Positions 52,187 to 59,991 of a DNA stretch of 64,000 bases are shown one piece after another. Position 1 is the stretch's first letter. Every line of letters starts with the position of its first letter. The position numbers and the translations under genes were made by a program. The stretch covers positions 1 through 64,000 of IMG/VR virus record IMGVR_UViG_3300042691_014897. The stretch is one strand, 5' to 3'. The notes under the pieces were generated by a model. It saw only the letters and a program-made list of their open reading frames with translations. It did no database searches and had not been told where the DNA came from. Origin of the DNA: a virus.

Positions 52187-53197
52187 TTAAAATAACATAC
52201 TAAACAGTAATGCTCTATTCTTAGCCACTAGCTCATCGGTGCTTACATTATTAGTAAAGTATATACCACTATCTCCCGGTGTAGTAGTTACTGCTGATTT
52301 TGAATAAATTAACGTTCTGCCGCCGGTAGGACCTGCAGGATCTGGCTGATCTGTTAAGTTAAGCACAGCGTCAACGTCAACATTTTTGTTTAGTGCAGTT
52401 AAAATTAAATTTTCTGTACCAGTTGTTTGTACAGTATCGTTAGATATTCTAATATCATCAACGTCTAATCCGGCGCTGGTTATCTGAGCTCTTTGATTTA
52501 GTGTTCCGCCTGATTTAATACTAAATCTTAGAGATGTTTCAAATGCTTGAATTTGAGTATCCGGATCGGTTGGTTGATCTACCGGATAAAATATCCTATC
52601 TACTATTGCTATACCATCGTAGGCTAATACATAATCTGTGACAAATTTTCTATTTGGTATCCAATTATCGCCTAGCGGAGTTGGCAATAAAGTATCAGCT
52701 TCTAAGGCATTTGAATAGCTAGTAGCATCTGTATTAGTTAGTTCAAGAAACGCACCGCTCCACGAACCCGGAGTTGCAGGATCTTCAAGATTAAATTTTA
52801 TATTTTCACCGACTTCGGCAGTATATTCACTTGCTGCCACTGGTGATAAAGTTGCTGTTCCACTTGTTGTTATAGTTTGAACAGCAAACATTCCATCTGT
52901 TCCTCTATTTTCGTCCCAGACAAACTGAGCATTATCTAGAGAACCTCGATCAATTTCTAAACCTGATACATCTTCAGTTACTCCTGCATGACTAGGACTT
53001 TCACCTTTGTTTAGAAATATAATATTATCTTCAATGTCTAGATTAGTAGTATTAACAGTTGTAGTTTCTCCGCGAACTTCTAGGTCTCCTGTTATAACAA
53101 CAAGACCCACATCGACTCCGGTATCTAATGTAATAGTACCTTCATCTTTTACTTTAATCCTGTAGTCGCTTTGACTAACTCTTAATATTCTAGACAT
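52187..53197 (-). CDS. Virion structural protein, 336 aa
   Basis: This is a beta-rich protein with a distinctive start, SRILRVSQSDYRIKVKDEGTITLDTG, then VVITGDLEVRGETTTVNTTNLDIEDNIIFLNKGE, a motif widely seen in marine T4-like phage structural proteins near gp23. The middle holds FVTDYVLAYDG and a Trp/Pro-rich segment. The C terminus ends in SGIYFTNNVSTDELVAKNRALLF. There are no enzyme residues. It follows a GC-rich hairpin and an AAGGAT ribosome site, downstream of the 241-aa gene, and starts the fibre unit. A neck, whisker or fibre-attachment role is inferred. Confidence 0.78.
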   Translation of the reverse strand: MSRILRVSQSDYRIKVKDEGTITLDTGVDVGLVVITGDLEVRGETTTVNTTNLDIEDNIIFLNKGESPSHAGVTEDVSGLEIDRGSLDNAQFVWDENRGTDGMFAVQTITTSGTATLSPVAASEYTAEVGENIKFNLEDPATPGSWSGAFLELTNTDATSYSNALEADTLLPTPLGDNWIPNRKFVTDYVLAYDGIAIVDRIFYPVDQPTDPDTQIQAFETSLRFSIKSGGTLNQRAQITSAGLDVDDIRISNDTVQTTGTENLILTALNKNVDVDAVLNLTDQPDPAGPTGGRTLIYSKSAVTTTPGDSGIYFTNNVSTDELVAKNRALLFSMLF

Positions 53198-53211
53198 TCT
53201 AAATCCTTAGT

Positions 53212-53227
53212 GGGGGCCGTAGCCCCC
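53212..53227 (-). terminator. GC-rich hairpin after the 241-aa gene
   Basis: GGGGGC pairs with GCCCCC around a four-base loop, just after the 241-aa stop. There is no T tract on the minus strand (ACTAAGGA follows, containing the next ribosome site), so it may stop some transcripts or act as a processing or stability element. Confidence 0.5.
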
Positions 53228-53236
53228 GTTTGTTAA

Positions 53237-53962
53237 TTACTGGTTAGCAATAGTTACAGTTGTATCTAAAACAGCTGAACCAAATGTCCATTTAGCAGTT
53301 GTGCCGCTGGCAAACTGTGTTCCTGCTGAACTTGATCCGCCGTGTGCATTTGCTGTTGGAACTAGAACTGCTTTACGAGCAGTTAATTTCTTAACAAGGT
53401 ATGTGCCGCCTGCGCTGTCAGTTGCCATAATTGACATTTCGCCGGCTGATTTAGATTCAGTTGTTACTAGTGTAAAGAAACCAGTACCTTGAGATGTTTG
53501 AACTTTATAACGCTTAGAACTTTCTTGTTTAATAATGTCGCCGGTAGTAATTTCGCTGTCGCCTGAACCGTATTGTGTTTCACACTTAATACCGTTCTGA
53601 CGAGCAGATGTACTAGATGTTAGTGTTGCTACTGGTGTAGAACTACCTGAAGCAGATCCGCCTGTAATACTGCCGTTAAATGTAATTGTTGGAGCACTTG
53701 TATATCCTGAACCTGCTGATACAACACTTACTGTATATGTTGTTGCACCGGTTACAACTACTTGTAAAACTGGCTTTGCGCCGCCGGTTATGTCTGGGGC
53801 AGTAATACTTGCCGCAGGAATTGTAAATGTTCCTGTTTCTAAATCAGCTAGTGTACCTGCTGGTGCGGTTACGCTGGCAACGCTTTCGCCACCAACATTT
53901 GCTGTGCCAAAATCTTGATAGTTTGTATTGGCAAAATATTTTTTGTTTAATGGACGTCCCAT
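53237..53962 (-). CDS. Capsid- or virion-associated protein next to gp23, 241 aa
   Basis: The N terminus GRPLNKKYFANTNYQDFG is one I recall from marine T4-like virion proteins. The body is beta-rich and holds one GSGYTSAPTITFNG unit, the same short repeat that is multiplied in the 3168-aa fibre. A basic-strand pair (SKRYKVQTSQGTGFFTLVT) precedes the Gly/Ser-rich end. It is the first gene after the gp23 terminator, with AAGGAG before the ATG. A head-decoration or vertex role is possible from position, not shown. Confidence 0.78.
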   Translation of the reverse strand: MGRPLNKKYFANTNYQDFGTANVGGESVASVTAPAGTLADLETGTFTIPAASITAPDITGGAKPVLQVVVTGATTYTVSVVSAGSGYTSAPTITFNGSITGGSASGSSTPVATLTSSTSARQNGIKCETQYGSGDSEITTGDIIKQESSKRYKVQTSQGTGFFTLVTTESKSAGEMSIMATDSAGGTYLVKKLTARKAVLVPTANAHGGSSSAGTQFASGTTAKWTFGSAVLDTTVTIANQ

Positions 53963-54071
53963 TTGTTTTCTCCTTAAATATGACGTTCTAGGTCTACGCA
54001 GAGGGATTCTGCATAAGTCTTGCTACAAGGCAAGCTCATATTAGACATTATTATTTAGCTGATCAAGAGAA

Positions 54072-54089
54072 AGCCCACCGAAGTGGGCT
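54072..54089 (-). terminator. UUCG-loop terminator after gp23
   Basis: The stem AGCCCAC/GTGGGCT has loop TTCG on the minus strand and is followed by TTCTCTT. UUCG tetraloops are unusually stable and typical of T4-type terminators. It lies about 30 bases past the gp23 stop, so it should raise gp23 over downstream genes and protect its mRNA end. Confidence 0.85.
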
Positions 54090-54117
54090 AATCTTGCATA
54101 GTTCTTTAAGTAACGGA

Positions 54118-55284
54118 TTACTTGAAAGAAACGTTGCTTAGGCTTACGCGACCTAAGTAGTCAGCGGCGTTACCTAGAGATGAAGCTGTGTTTGTTAGCT
54201 CAACATAACCATAACGTGTCATGAATGATACGACTGGTTCGAATGTTGATGGATCTAACACAACACCAGAGCTCATTAGAGGAATGTATGGGCAGTAGAA
54301 TGCAGCCGCATCACTCTCGCTTGAACCTTTGTAACCAACTAATACGTCTGTGCTGTCGCCAGCGTATGTGTTTACATAAACCTTCATAGCGTTGTTTAAT
54401 GTACCAACAAACTTAGTGTTTGTAGGTGCTTCAAATGTGCCTTCAGTTGTACGTGCAAATGCTGAAGTAGTAGCAGACTGTAGAACAGTCAATGCGTATG
54501 GGCTAACAACTGCCCAGTTACCAGCACCACGACGTGTACGCTGAGCGATCAAGTTGCTAACACGATTGATCTGAACAGCCAATGCGGCATGCTCGTCACC
54601 AACGAATGTAGCTGTACCTGAAACTGCGTTCTGGTCGAAAGCTTCAACTGCTGAGCCAGCTAAACTGTATAGAGAATTTAGAATCTCTTGATCAATTTCA
54701 GCTGTAATTTCTTGTGCTAGAGCAGCCATGATTTCTGCTTCGATGTCAATGCCTTGTTGAGCTTGTGCATCTTGAGCAGCCTCAAATGTCCAGCGAGCTG
54801 ATAACTTACGTGTCTTAGCTTCAACTGTTTGCTTGAGGATTTGAATGCTCATCTTCTTACCAGCGGCACCTTCTAGGCTAGCTGTTGAGGCAGCACGACC
54901 TGTTGTAGCACCTGAATAAGATTCAGCAATCTTGAATGGGCTTAGTGCCTCTTCACCTGCTGTTACTGTTACAGAACCTGAAGAATCAGTTTCAGCGTAA
55001 CGAACACGTAAAGTATGGATTTGACCCACTGGTCCAGTCATTGGCTGTACGCCAACCAACTCGTTAGCAATAACGGTTGGCATAACACGACGGATCACTG
55101 GGAGGATCACGCGGTTTAGGGTTGCAACGTTGCCGGCAGAAGTAGAACCTGCTGTAGCTGATTCTGAAAGATACTTGCGAGTATTCTCTAAAGTAACTCC
55201 CATTACGCTACGCTTGGTACCTTGTAGGCCTTCTAATAGAGCCTCTTTGGTTTCCGCCCAACGGCCGTTTAGTAGTTCAGACAT
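54118..55284 (-). CDS. 23: Major capsid protein gp23
   Basis: This forms the icosahedral shell. At 388 residues it is shorter than T4 gp23 (521). The propeptide ends at Leu39-Ser40-Glu41, an (L/I)xE site for gp21, giving a mature chain starting SATAGST. Typical segments follow: LPVIRRVMPTVIANELVGVQPMTGPVGQIHTLRVRY, then AEIDQEILNSLYSLAG, and FYCPYIPLMSSGVVLDPSTFEPVVSFMTRYGYVEL near the end. A strong AAGGAG ribosome site precedes the ATG. It follows the scaffold and protease genes in the T4 order 20-67-21-22-23, and a UUCG terminator follows it. Confidence 0.97.
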   Translation of the reverse strand: MSELLNGRWAETKEALLEGLQGTKRSVMGVTLENTRKYLSESATAGSTSAGNVATLNRVILPVIRRVMPTVIANELVGVQPMTGPVGQIHTLRVRYAETDSSGSVTVTAGEEALSPFKIAESYSGATTGRAASTASLEGAAGKKMSIQILKQTVEAKTRKLSARWTFEAAQDAQAQQGIDIEAEIMAALAQEITAEIDQEILNSLYSLAGSAVEAFDQNAVSGTATFVGDEHAALAVQINRVSNLIAQRTRRGAGNWAVVSPYALTVLQSATTSAFARTTEGTFEAPTNTKFVGTLNNAMKVYVNTYAGDSTDVLVGYKGSSESDAAAFYCPYIPLMSSGVVLDPSTFEPVVSFMTRYGYVELTNTASSLGNAADYLGRVSLSNVSFK

Positions 55285-55295
55285 TTAATTTCTCC

Positions 55296-56393
55296 TTAAA
55301 TTTTTAGTCCAGCGAGACGACGAATATCAACAATGTTTGAATCGTTCTCGCCGCTACGATTTGCGTTGGTAATCTCTTTATTACCTGTAATTTCTTTAGC
55401 CTCTACAAGTGCCTGTTTCTTCTGCGGAGCTTTACCGGCAATAACTGCTGGTAGATACTTCTCAAAACTCTCGTTGAGTTTAGAGGTTTTCACGCTCTCC
55501 ATTAACTCACCCATGATTTCGCGTTGCTCTGAATTTAACGGAGCAAGCAACTCACTCATGATTTCTTTGCGTTCTTGAGCTTCTTTCAAAGCCGCAATTT
55601 CTGCTTCTTTACTTTCTACTATCTGTTGAGCTTCCTCGATAGCTTTGGCAGCTTCTTGGACAGCTAGATCTTTCGTGTCTATGACCTTGAGTAATTTAGC
55701 AGTTTCTGATTTCTCGTTTAAGTAGCTAGACTGATATTCAGAAGCAAAAGCTTCGAATAACTTACGTCCAAAATCTGCGCGACGAGCGGCTTCGATGTCT
55801 TCCTTCAGTGAAGTAATTTCAGAACGTAGGTTCTCTGTTACTACTGATTCAACCATCTTAGCGGCACGCTCTACAAACTGTTGCTTAACTTTAGCGAGTT
55901 GTTCGCGACCTTCGCGAACTAAACGAACCTTGGTTTCAGCCAAGTCTTGCTTATCTTTGTAAAACTCTGTAATTTCTTGAGCTAGAGCCTCTACAACGAA
56001 TTGTTCTAGTTTACCGAATTTATCAGCCATTACGACTTGATCTTCGTGTAATTCTTTGACTTCTGCTGACAGTTGACGTGTAACGAATTCCTTCATTAGG
56101 TTACTATCTGCTTTCATCTTGACAGCATACTTTGCCTTCATCTCAGCTAATTGCTTACGATCGTCGGCAAACTCAACAAGTTCTTCTGATAGACGATCTG
56201 TGATCATGCGATCAACAGCTTCAATCATAGTTTCTTTGTCGTGTTCGTATTTTTGTGCAAACTCTTCGCGTAGTTGTGCAGAAACTTGTTCGCGATTCTC
56301 AGTGATTCTCGCTTCCCAAGCCTGCTCAATTGACTGCTTGATCTCCTCAGAAATCACATTGTTTTCAAATAAAGTTTTTAGTGCATCCAACAT
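55296..56393 (-). CDS. 22: Prohead core scaffold gp22
   Basis: This is the major scaffold around which the shell assembles; gp21 later degrades it. Its 365 residues (T4: 269) are highly charged and almost wholly helical with heptad spacing, for example QLREEFAQKYEHDKETM, AEVKELHEDQVVMADKF and AEIAALKEAQERKEIM. Many (L/I)xE sites are scattered along it, as needed for digestion. The C terminus NIVDIRRLAGLKI is a typical scaffold end that would contact gp23. It lies between gp21 and gp23, as in T4. Confidence 0.93.
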   Translation of the reverse strand: MLDALKTLFENNVISEEIKQSIEQAWEARITENREQVSAQLREEFAQKYEHDKETMIEAVDRMITDRLSEELVEFADDRKQLAEMKAKYAVKMKADSNLMKEFVTRQLSAEVKELHEDQVVMADKFGKLEQFVVEALAQEITEFYKDKQDLAETKVRLVREGREQLAKVKQQFVERAAKMVESVVTENLRSEITSLKEDIEAARRADFGRKLFEAFASEYQSSYLNEKSETAKLLKVIDTKDLAVQEAAKAIEEAQQIVESKEAEIAALKEAQERKEIMSELLAPLNSEQREIMGELMESVKTSKLNESFEKYLPAVIAGKAPQKKQALVEAKEITGNKEITNANRSGENDSNIVDIRRLAGLKI

Positions 56394-56406
56394 GTGATTC
56401 TCCTTG

Positions 56407-57033
56407 TTATTGGAGTTTGCCTATTATTCCTAATAGGCTCTCTTTGAGATATTGTTGTGCTTTAGGATCGCCACGCACCTCTTCCGCTATACGGAAAGCA
56501 CTATAACCACCGCGACTGTTCATCAGGTGTTCATAAATTGGTGTGGGGTATGCTCCGGGGGCACTAGGTTGAGCTACCATATCTACAGTGATAATCTCAA
56601 AATCCGATACTTCACCGGAACCGTCTGGTTTGACGTTTCCGGATCCGCGACTACTTACGCCTAATTTCACACCACTTTCAAGCATGGTGCGAATTAGTTG
56701 TCCCATTGGTGTAGGTAATATCTTCAACTTACCGTAACCATTTGGACCGTCCATCCACATATTAACTATCATATGCGATACACGATCCAAATTAATTTTT
56801 AAATCATCAGGGTGATCTACTTCTCCAAGAACTGAGTAACCGTTCTGAATCTGATCGTTAAGGGTTTTGACAGCCCTGCCAATTTCGCCCACAGGATAAA
56901 CACGCTGGTTAGCGTTTCTTATACCGCCCTGAATACAAATTCCGGACATGTATAAGTTTTTACCCTCTTTGTCGTCAGATTCAACGACGATTTTAGCTTG
57001 ATCAAAGCTCAGGTTTTCTCGGAGGTATAACAT
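56407..57033 (-). CDS. 21: Prohead protease gp21
   Basis: This maturation protease cleaves gp22, gp23, the core and internal proteins after (L/I)xE. At 208 residues it matches T4 gp21 (212). His74 in GEVDHPD and Ser127/128 in GVSSRGSG are the catalytic pair positions of the family. GICIQGGIRNANQRVYP and DGSGEVSDFEIITVDMVAQPSAPGA are also diagnostic. It lies 13 bases upstream of gp22 and four bases after the gp67-like gene. Confidence 0.95.
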   Translation of the reverse strand: MLYLRENLSFDQAKIVVESDDKEGKNLYMSGICIQGGIRNANQRVYPVGEIGRAVKTLNDQIQNGYSVLGEVDHPDDLKINLDRVSHMIVNMWMDGPNGYGKLKILPTPMGQLIRTMLESGVKLGVSSRGSGNVKPDGSGEVSDFEIITVDMVAQPSAPGAYPTPIYEHLMNSRGGYSAFRIAEEVRGDPKAQQYLKESLLGIIGKLQ

Positions 57034-57037
57034 CTAA

Positions 57038-57889
57038 TTACTTGCCACCAATGATCGACTTCTTGTTATCAGCAGATTCACCTTTGCCTTTTTTCTCAGC
57101 ACCGTGACCACCGCTAACTGGGCTTAGTTTTACTTTATTTCCGCCTGGAACATTTACGTTACCTGCGTTATCTTCTTTAGTAGAAGGATTTAGTAAACCA
57201 CCTTTTGTACTAGAACTGTCAGGCTCTGTACCGCCCTTTGCGATATTAGCAGTTGTACCGCCCATATCGTTCTTACCAGCTACGACTGACTTGGCGTTTG
57301 CACCGTTGTCACCCATTTTTGCTGTTACTTTGTGCTTGTATTCCATTACTGGCATAGCACCCATTTCTTTAGCAAGCATGTCGTCCATGTTATCGCCGCC
57401 CATGTCAGCACCTATATCAGCACCCATGTCGCCTTCTGGTTCGCCTTCGCCTGCCATTAGTTGTTCAAATTCTGCTTTTAATTCTTCTAAAGCATCTTCT
57501 AGGTCAAGAATACGATCTGATTGTTCTTCATCGCTCATGTCGCCTTCTTCGGATCCAGCATCATCGGAAACGTCACCGACTAAATCGTCAGTAGCATCGC
57601 CACCTACATCGCCTTCATCCCCTTCCTCACCTTCTTCGTCGCCCATATCGGCTTCGTCGTCGGCTGCTTCGTCAAAAGACTCATCTACTTCTTCTTGGTC
57701 TTTTTTACGTTTTGCTTCTTCTTCGTCTTCGTCTTTAGCTTCTTCTAAATCAAAGTCTTCGCTTAATAGCTCTTCATAAATTTCGCGGCTTTTTGCAACT
57801 ACGATATTATGGAAAATGTCCTTTGCTGTTTCTTGATCTTCGTTGATCAAAGCCTCTAGCATGGCTTCAAATTGTTTACGATCAGTCAT
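57038..57889 (-). CDS. Acidic prohead core protein, gp67-like, 283 aa
   Basis: The first 50 residues (KQFEAMLEALINEDQETAKDIFHNIVVAKSREIYEELLSEDF) follow T4 gp67 in pattern, and a run of Asp/Glu (EDEEEAKRKKDQEEVDESFDEAADDEADMGDEEGEEGDEGD) continues it. T4 gp67 has only 80 residues; here about 170 further residues are added, rich in Asp, Gly, Met and Lys, ending KKSIIGGK. The position between gp20 and gp21 is that of T4 67/68, which are minor core proteins needed for correct head shape. gp68 is not separately visible, so this gene may combine both roles. Confidence 0.82.
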   Translation of the reverse strand: MTDRKQFEAMLEALINEDQETAKDIFHNIVVAKSREIYEELLSEDFDLEEAKDEDEEEAKRKKDQEEVDESFDEAADDEADMGDEEGEEGDEGDVGGDATDDLVGDVSDDAGSEEGDMSDEEQSDRILDLEDALEELKAEFEQLMAGEGEPEGDMGADIGADMGGDNMDDMLAKEMGAMPVMEYKHKVTAKMGDNGANAKSVVAGKNDMGGTTANIAKGGTEPDSSSTKGGLLNPSTKEDNAGNVNVPGGNKVKLSPVSGGHGAEKKGKGESADNKKSIIGGK

Positions 57890-57927
57890 GTTTTAATCTC
57901 CTGTGATATGATGACAAGGCTGTATTA

Positions 57928-57934
57928 TATTTAC
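57928..57934 (-). promoter_or_regulatory. Possible late-type box GTAAATA before the gp67-like gene
   Basis: The minus strand reads GTAAATA, 38 bases before the ATG of the gp67-like gene and downstream of the terminator. It is a weaker match to the consensus; it would restart transcription of the head-assembly unit. Confidence 0.35.
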
Positions 57935-57972
57935 ATATATTATAAAAAACCGAGTTATAATGGCGTAAAAAT

Positions 57973-57996
57973 AGACTGTTTTCACAGTCTTTTAAT
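57973..57996 (-). terminator. Bidirectional-type hairpin after the 79-aa gene
   Basis: AGACTG pairs with CAGTCT around a six-base loop; T runs flank it on both strands (ATTTTT on minus, TTTT on plus). It follows the stop of the 79-aa gene by 24 bases and lies just after a late box, so transcripts from that box may end within about 40 bases. Confidence 0.7.
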
Positions 57997-58010
57997 ATAA
58001 TTTGATGGCG

Positions 58011-58018
58011 TATTTATG
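58011..58018 (-). promoter_or_regulatory. Late-type box CATAAATA at the 79-aa stop
   Basis: The minus strand reads CATAAATA over the stop codon of the 79-aa gene, upstream of a terminator hairpin and 122 bases before the next ATG. Its function is unclear because the hairpin follows at once. Confidence 0.4.
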
Positions 58019-58253
58019 CAGTAGGAGCCATTTGAGGTTTATACATGTCGCTAATAAACGCTAATTCTCTCTCTTGTTCTAAAATGTGTGCTTCACTGCT
58101 CTTACGTAATTCGTTGAGTTGTCTTAATGTTAGACGTGTTTTTCGTGTATCGTCACGATGCATAGTGGTGATATCGCGATCCGCTGAGTAACGAAAGTCG
58201 TTAGCTGTGCGGCGAGTATCAGGATCAATATAAAATAATTCGCGAAGTATCAT
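58014..58253 (-). CDS. Conserved hypothetical protein between portal and core genes, 79 aa
   Basis: This is a small, charged, helical protein: ILRELFYIDPDTRRTANDFRY, then DDTRKTRLTLRQLNELRKSSEAHILEQERELAF. I recall similar small proteins at the same position in T4-like cyanophages, with no known function. The central DTRKTRLTLRQLN is the most family-like part. A late box ends five bases before its ATG and overlaps the gp20 stop, with no ribosome site, so it would be a leaderless message. A role in core or portal assembly is inferred from position. Confidence 0.78.
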   Translation of the reverse strand: MILRELFYIDPDTRRTANDFRYSADRDITTMHRDDTRKTRLTLRQLNELRKSSEAHILEQERELAFISDMYKPQMAPTA

Positions 58254-58258
58254 ATTAA

Positions 58259-58266
58259 TATTTATG
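58259..58266 (-). promoter_or_regulatory. Late promoter CATAAATA, leaderless 79-aa gene
   Basis: The minus strand reads CATAAATA, then TTAAT, then ATG. It overlaps the gp20 stop codon. There is no Shine-Dalgarno. Confidence 0.6.
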
Positions 58267-59983
58267 CGGGAGGTACCGTTCCGGCAGGTGTCGCAGGTGC
58301 TACTGGTTCAGAGCCAGCATCTAAAGGTTCAATACCTTCATCACCTCCAAGGTCACCTGCCATACCTAGATCACCTTCAATACCTGCGGCACTAAGACCA
58401 GCTGAGCGTAATTCGCCAGCAGAGTCAGTATAAGTTGGTTGTCCTTTGCCGTTTTCTTCTGCCCACATACGTTCGTTTTCTGCTATCTCGTCGTCGGTTA
58501 AATTTAGATAACGCTTCATAGCGAATCGTTTTGACATAAAAGGCAATGCCTGTACAGTATTGAACGTATTAATGCGTTCAGTATCCATAGCAGCCTGACG
58601 ACTACTTGCAAAATTTAACGGCGGATTAAACTTTAATTCAAAGAGACTAGCGTCAATATTAACACCTCTTTGATACATAAACAGTTTAAATTCTTCGTCA
58701 AATACACTAGTTACTAATGCTTGTAGACGTTCGCAATACTTGTTAAAACGCAGTTCTTGAATATATGCTGTGCCAACACGACCGTCATTATATGATGCTT
58801 GGCTATCGTCTGCACCTGTTGGCAGATAGCTTGATGGAATTCGTAGGCCGCGGAATAGCTTGTTTGTGAAGTATTTTAAATCGTCGATTTCACCGAGATT
58901 CGTCCCTCCAGGCAGGGTCTCAACTTTGGATCCACGTCCCTCTGCGGTTTGTGGGAAAAAATAATCTTCGTTAATTGACAACGGATTATATGCGCTATCA
59001 ATAACGTTTTGACCGCCGCCTGTTTGGCTAGGGATACGACGCTGATGGATTTCATTTTTAACCCTTTCAACAAAGGCCATAGCCATGTGGCTTGGCATGT
59101 TACCTACATCAATGTGAAACACCCTGCGCTCTGGAGCACGTTGAATACGATAGATTAAGATAGCGTCTTCAAGCAGTTCTTTCTGCTTGTAGACTTTAAA
59201 AATATTTTCTAATAAACTGTTGCCAAACGGAAAATTGTTATCTAATCCTTCTGAAAGACTAAGATGAACTACATGTTCTGCGTTGATTGCATATTCAGTT
59301 TCGCTAGTACCAAACCGTCCAGTATTACTAGTAGGATATGCGTTGCTCTTAGGCATAGTTCCGCCAATCGCTCCATATCCTCCGCTGCCAGCCATACCGC
59401 CTGTTCCTTGTCTAGGATTAATGTTAGGTGTAATCTGTGTTACAACAAGGCTCTCAAAATTAGGTGCAAGATCTTTAACTACATATTGCTCGGGTTTTTT
59501 GCCTTCACTTTCGTTAACAATAATTTTTACAATTTTACTAGGATCGATATAGCTCCACTTTTGTGTTTCTGGATCTCGAATAAAAAAAGCATCACCGTAC
59601 TTGAATGTGTTACGCATCATACGGAAAATACGAACATCAAACTGTTGTATTCTGCACCATTGCTGTAGATATTCACCTAAAATTCTTATTTCTGAATTAG
59701 TTGCTTTATGTCGCCATTGAACTGTAAAAGGAGTTTTACCGTCCTTTAACTTTTGTGTAGAAAACTCTGCTAGAATATCTAGAGCCGCGTTAACTTCGGG
59801 ATCTGAATCCATCACTTCGTACTGTTGATAACGTTCAACACGGTTTGGACTACCGGTATAAACGTCTGGCAAGTAGCTGGAATAATTTGTAGCAGCCGGT
59901 CCTGGTCGCGATGAAGAATTTCCAGAAATTGGACTTAAATTTGATACAGTCGGTACTGGTGTGAAATATTTTTTCCAGCTCAT
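58262..59983 (-). CDS. 20: Portal vertex protein gp20
   Basis: This dodecameric portal is the entry for packaged DNA, the start point of shell assembly and the dock for the neck. Its 573 residues compare with 524 in T4. Diagnostic segments: NRVERYQQYEVMDSDPEVNAALDILAEFSTQ, FRMMRNTFKYGDAFFIRDPETQKW, DAILIYRIQRAPERRVFHIDVGNMP, VETLPGGTNLGEIDDLKYF and LFRGLRIPSSYLP. A Gly/Ser-rich insert (GTGGMAGSGGYGAIGG) and a Pro/Ala/Gly tail are poorly conserved. It lies eight bases downstream of the tape-measure candidate, with AAGGAT before the ATG. Confidence 0.97.
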   Translation of the reverse strand: MSWKKYFTPVPTVSNLSPISGNSSSRPGPAATNYSSYLPDVYTGSPNRVERYQQYEVMDSDPEVNAALDILAEFSTQKLKDGKTPFTVQWRHKATNSEIRILGEYLQQWCRIQQFDVRIFRMMRNTFKYGDAFFIRDPETQKWSYIDPSKIVKIIVNESEGKKPEQYVVKDLAPNFESLVVTQITPNINPRQGTGGMAGSGGYGAIGGTMPKSNAYPTSNTGRFGTSETEYAINAEHVVHLSLSEGLDNNFPFGNSLLENIFKVYKQKELLEDAILIYRIQRAPERRVFHIDVGNMPSHMAMAFVERVKNEIHQRRIPSQTGGGQNVIDSAYNPLSINEDYFFPQTAEGRGSKVETLPGGTNLGEIDDLKYFTNKLFRGLRIPSSYLPTGADDSQASYNDGRVGTAYIQELRFNKYCERLQALVTSVFDEEFKLFMYQRGVNIDASLFELKFNPPLNFASSRQAAMDTERINTFNTVQALPFMSKRFAMKRYLNLTDDEIAENERMWAEENGKGQPTYTDSAGELRSAGLSAAGIEGDLGMAGDLGGDEGIEPLDAGSEPVAPATPAGTVPPA

Positions 59984-59991
59984 ATTAATCC

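Noticed and set aside
57291-57779. 162-aa plus-strand Ser-rich ORF
   Set aside because: It is the complement of the Asp/Glu-rich core protein; poly-Ser is the expected antisense of GAT/GAA-type codons.
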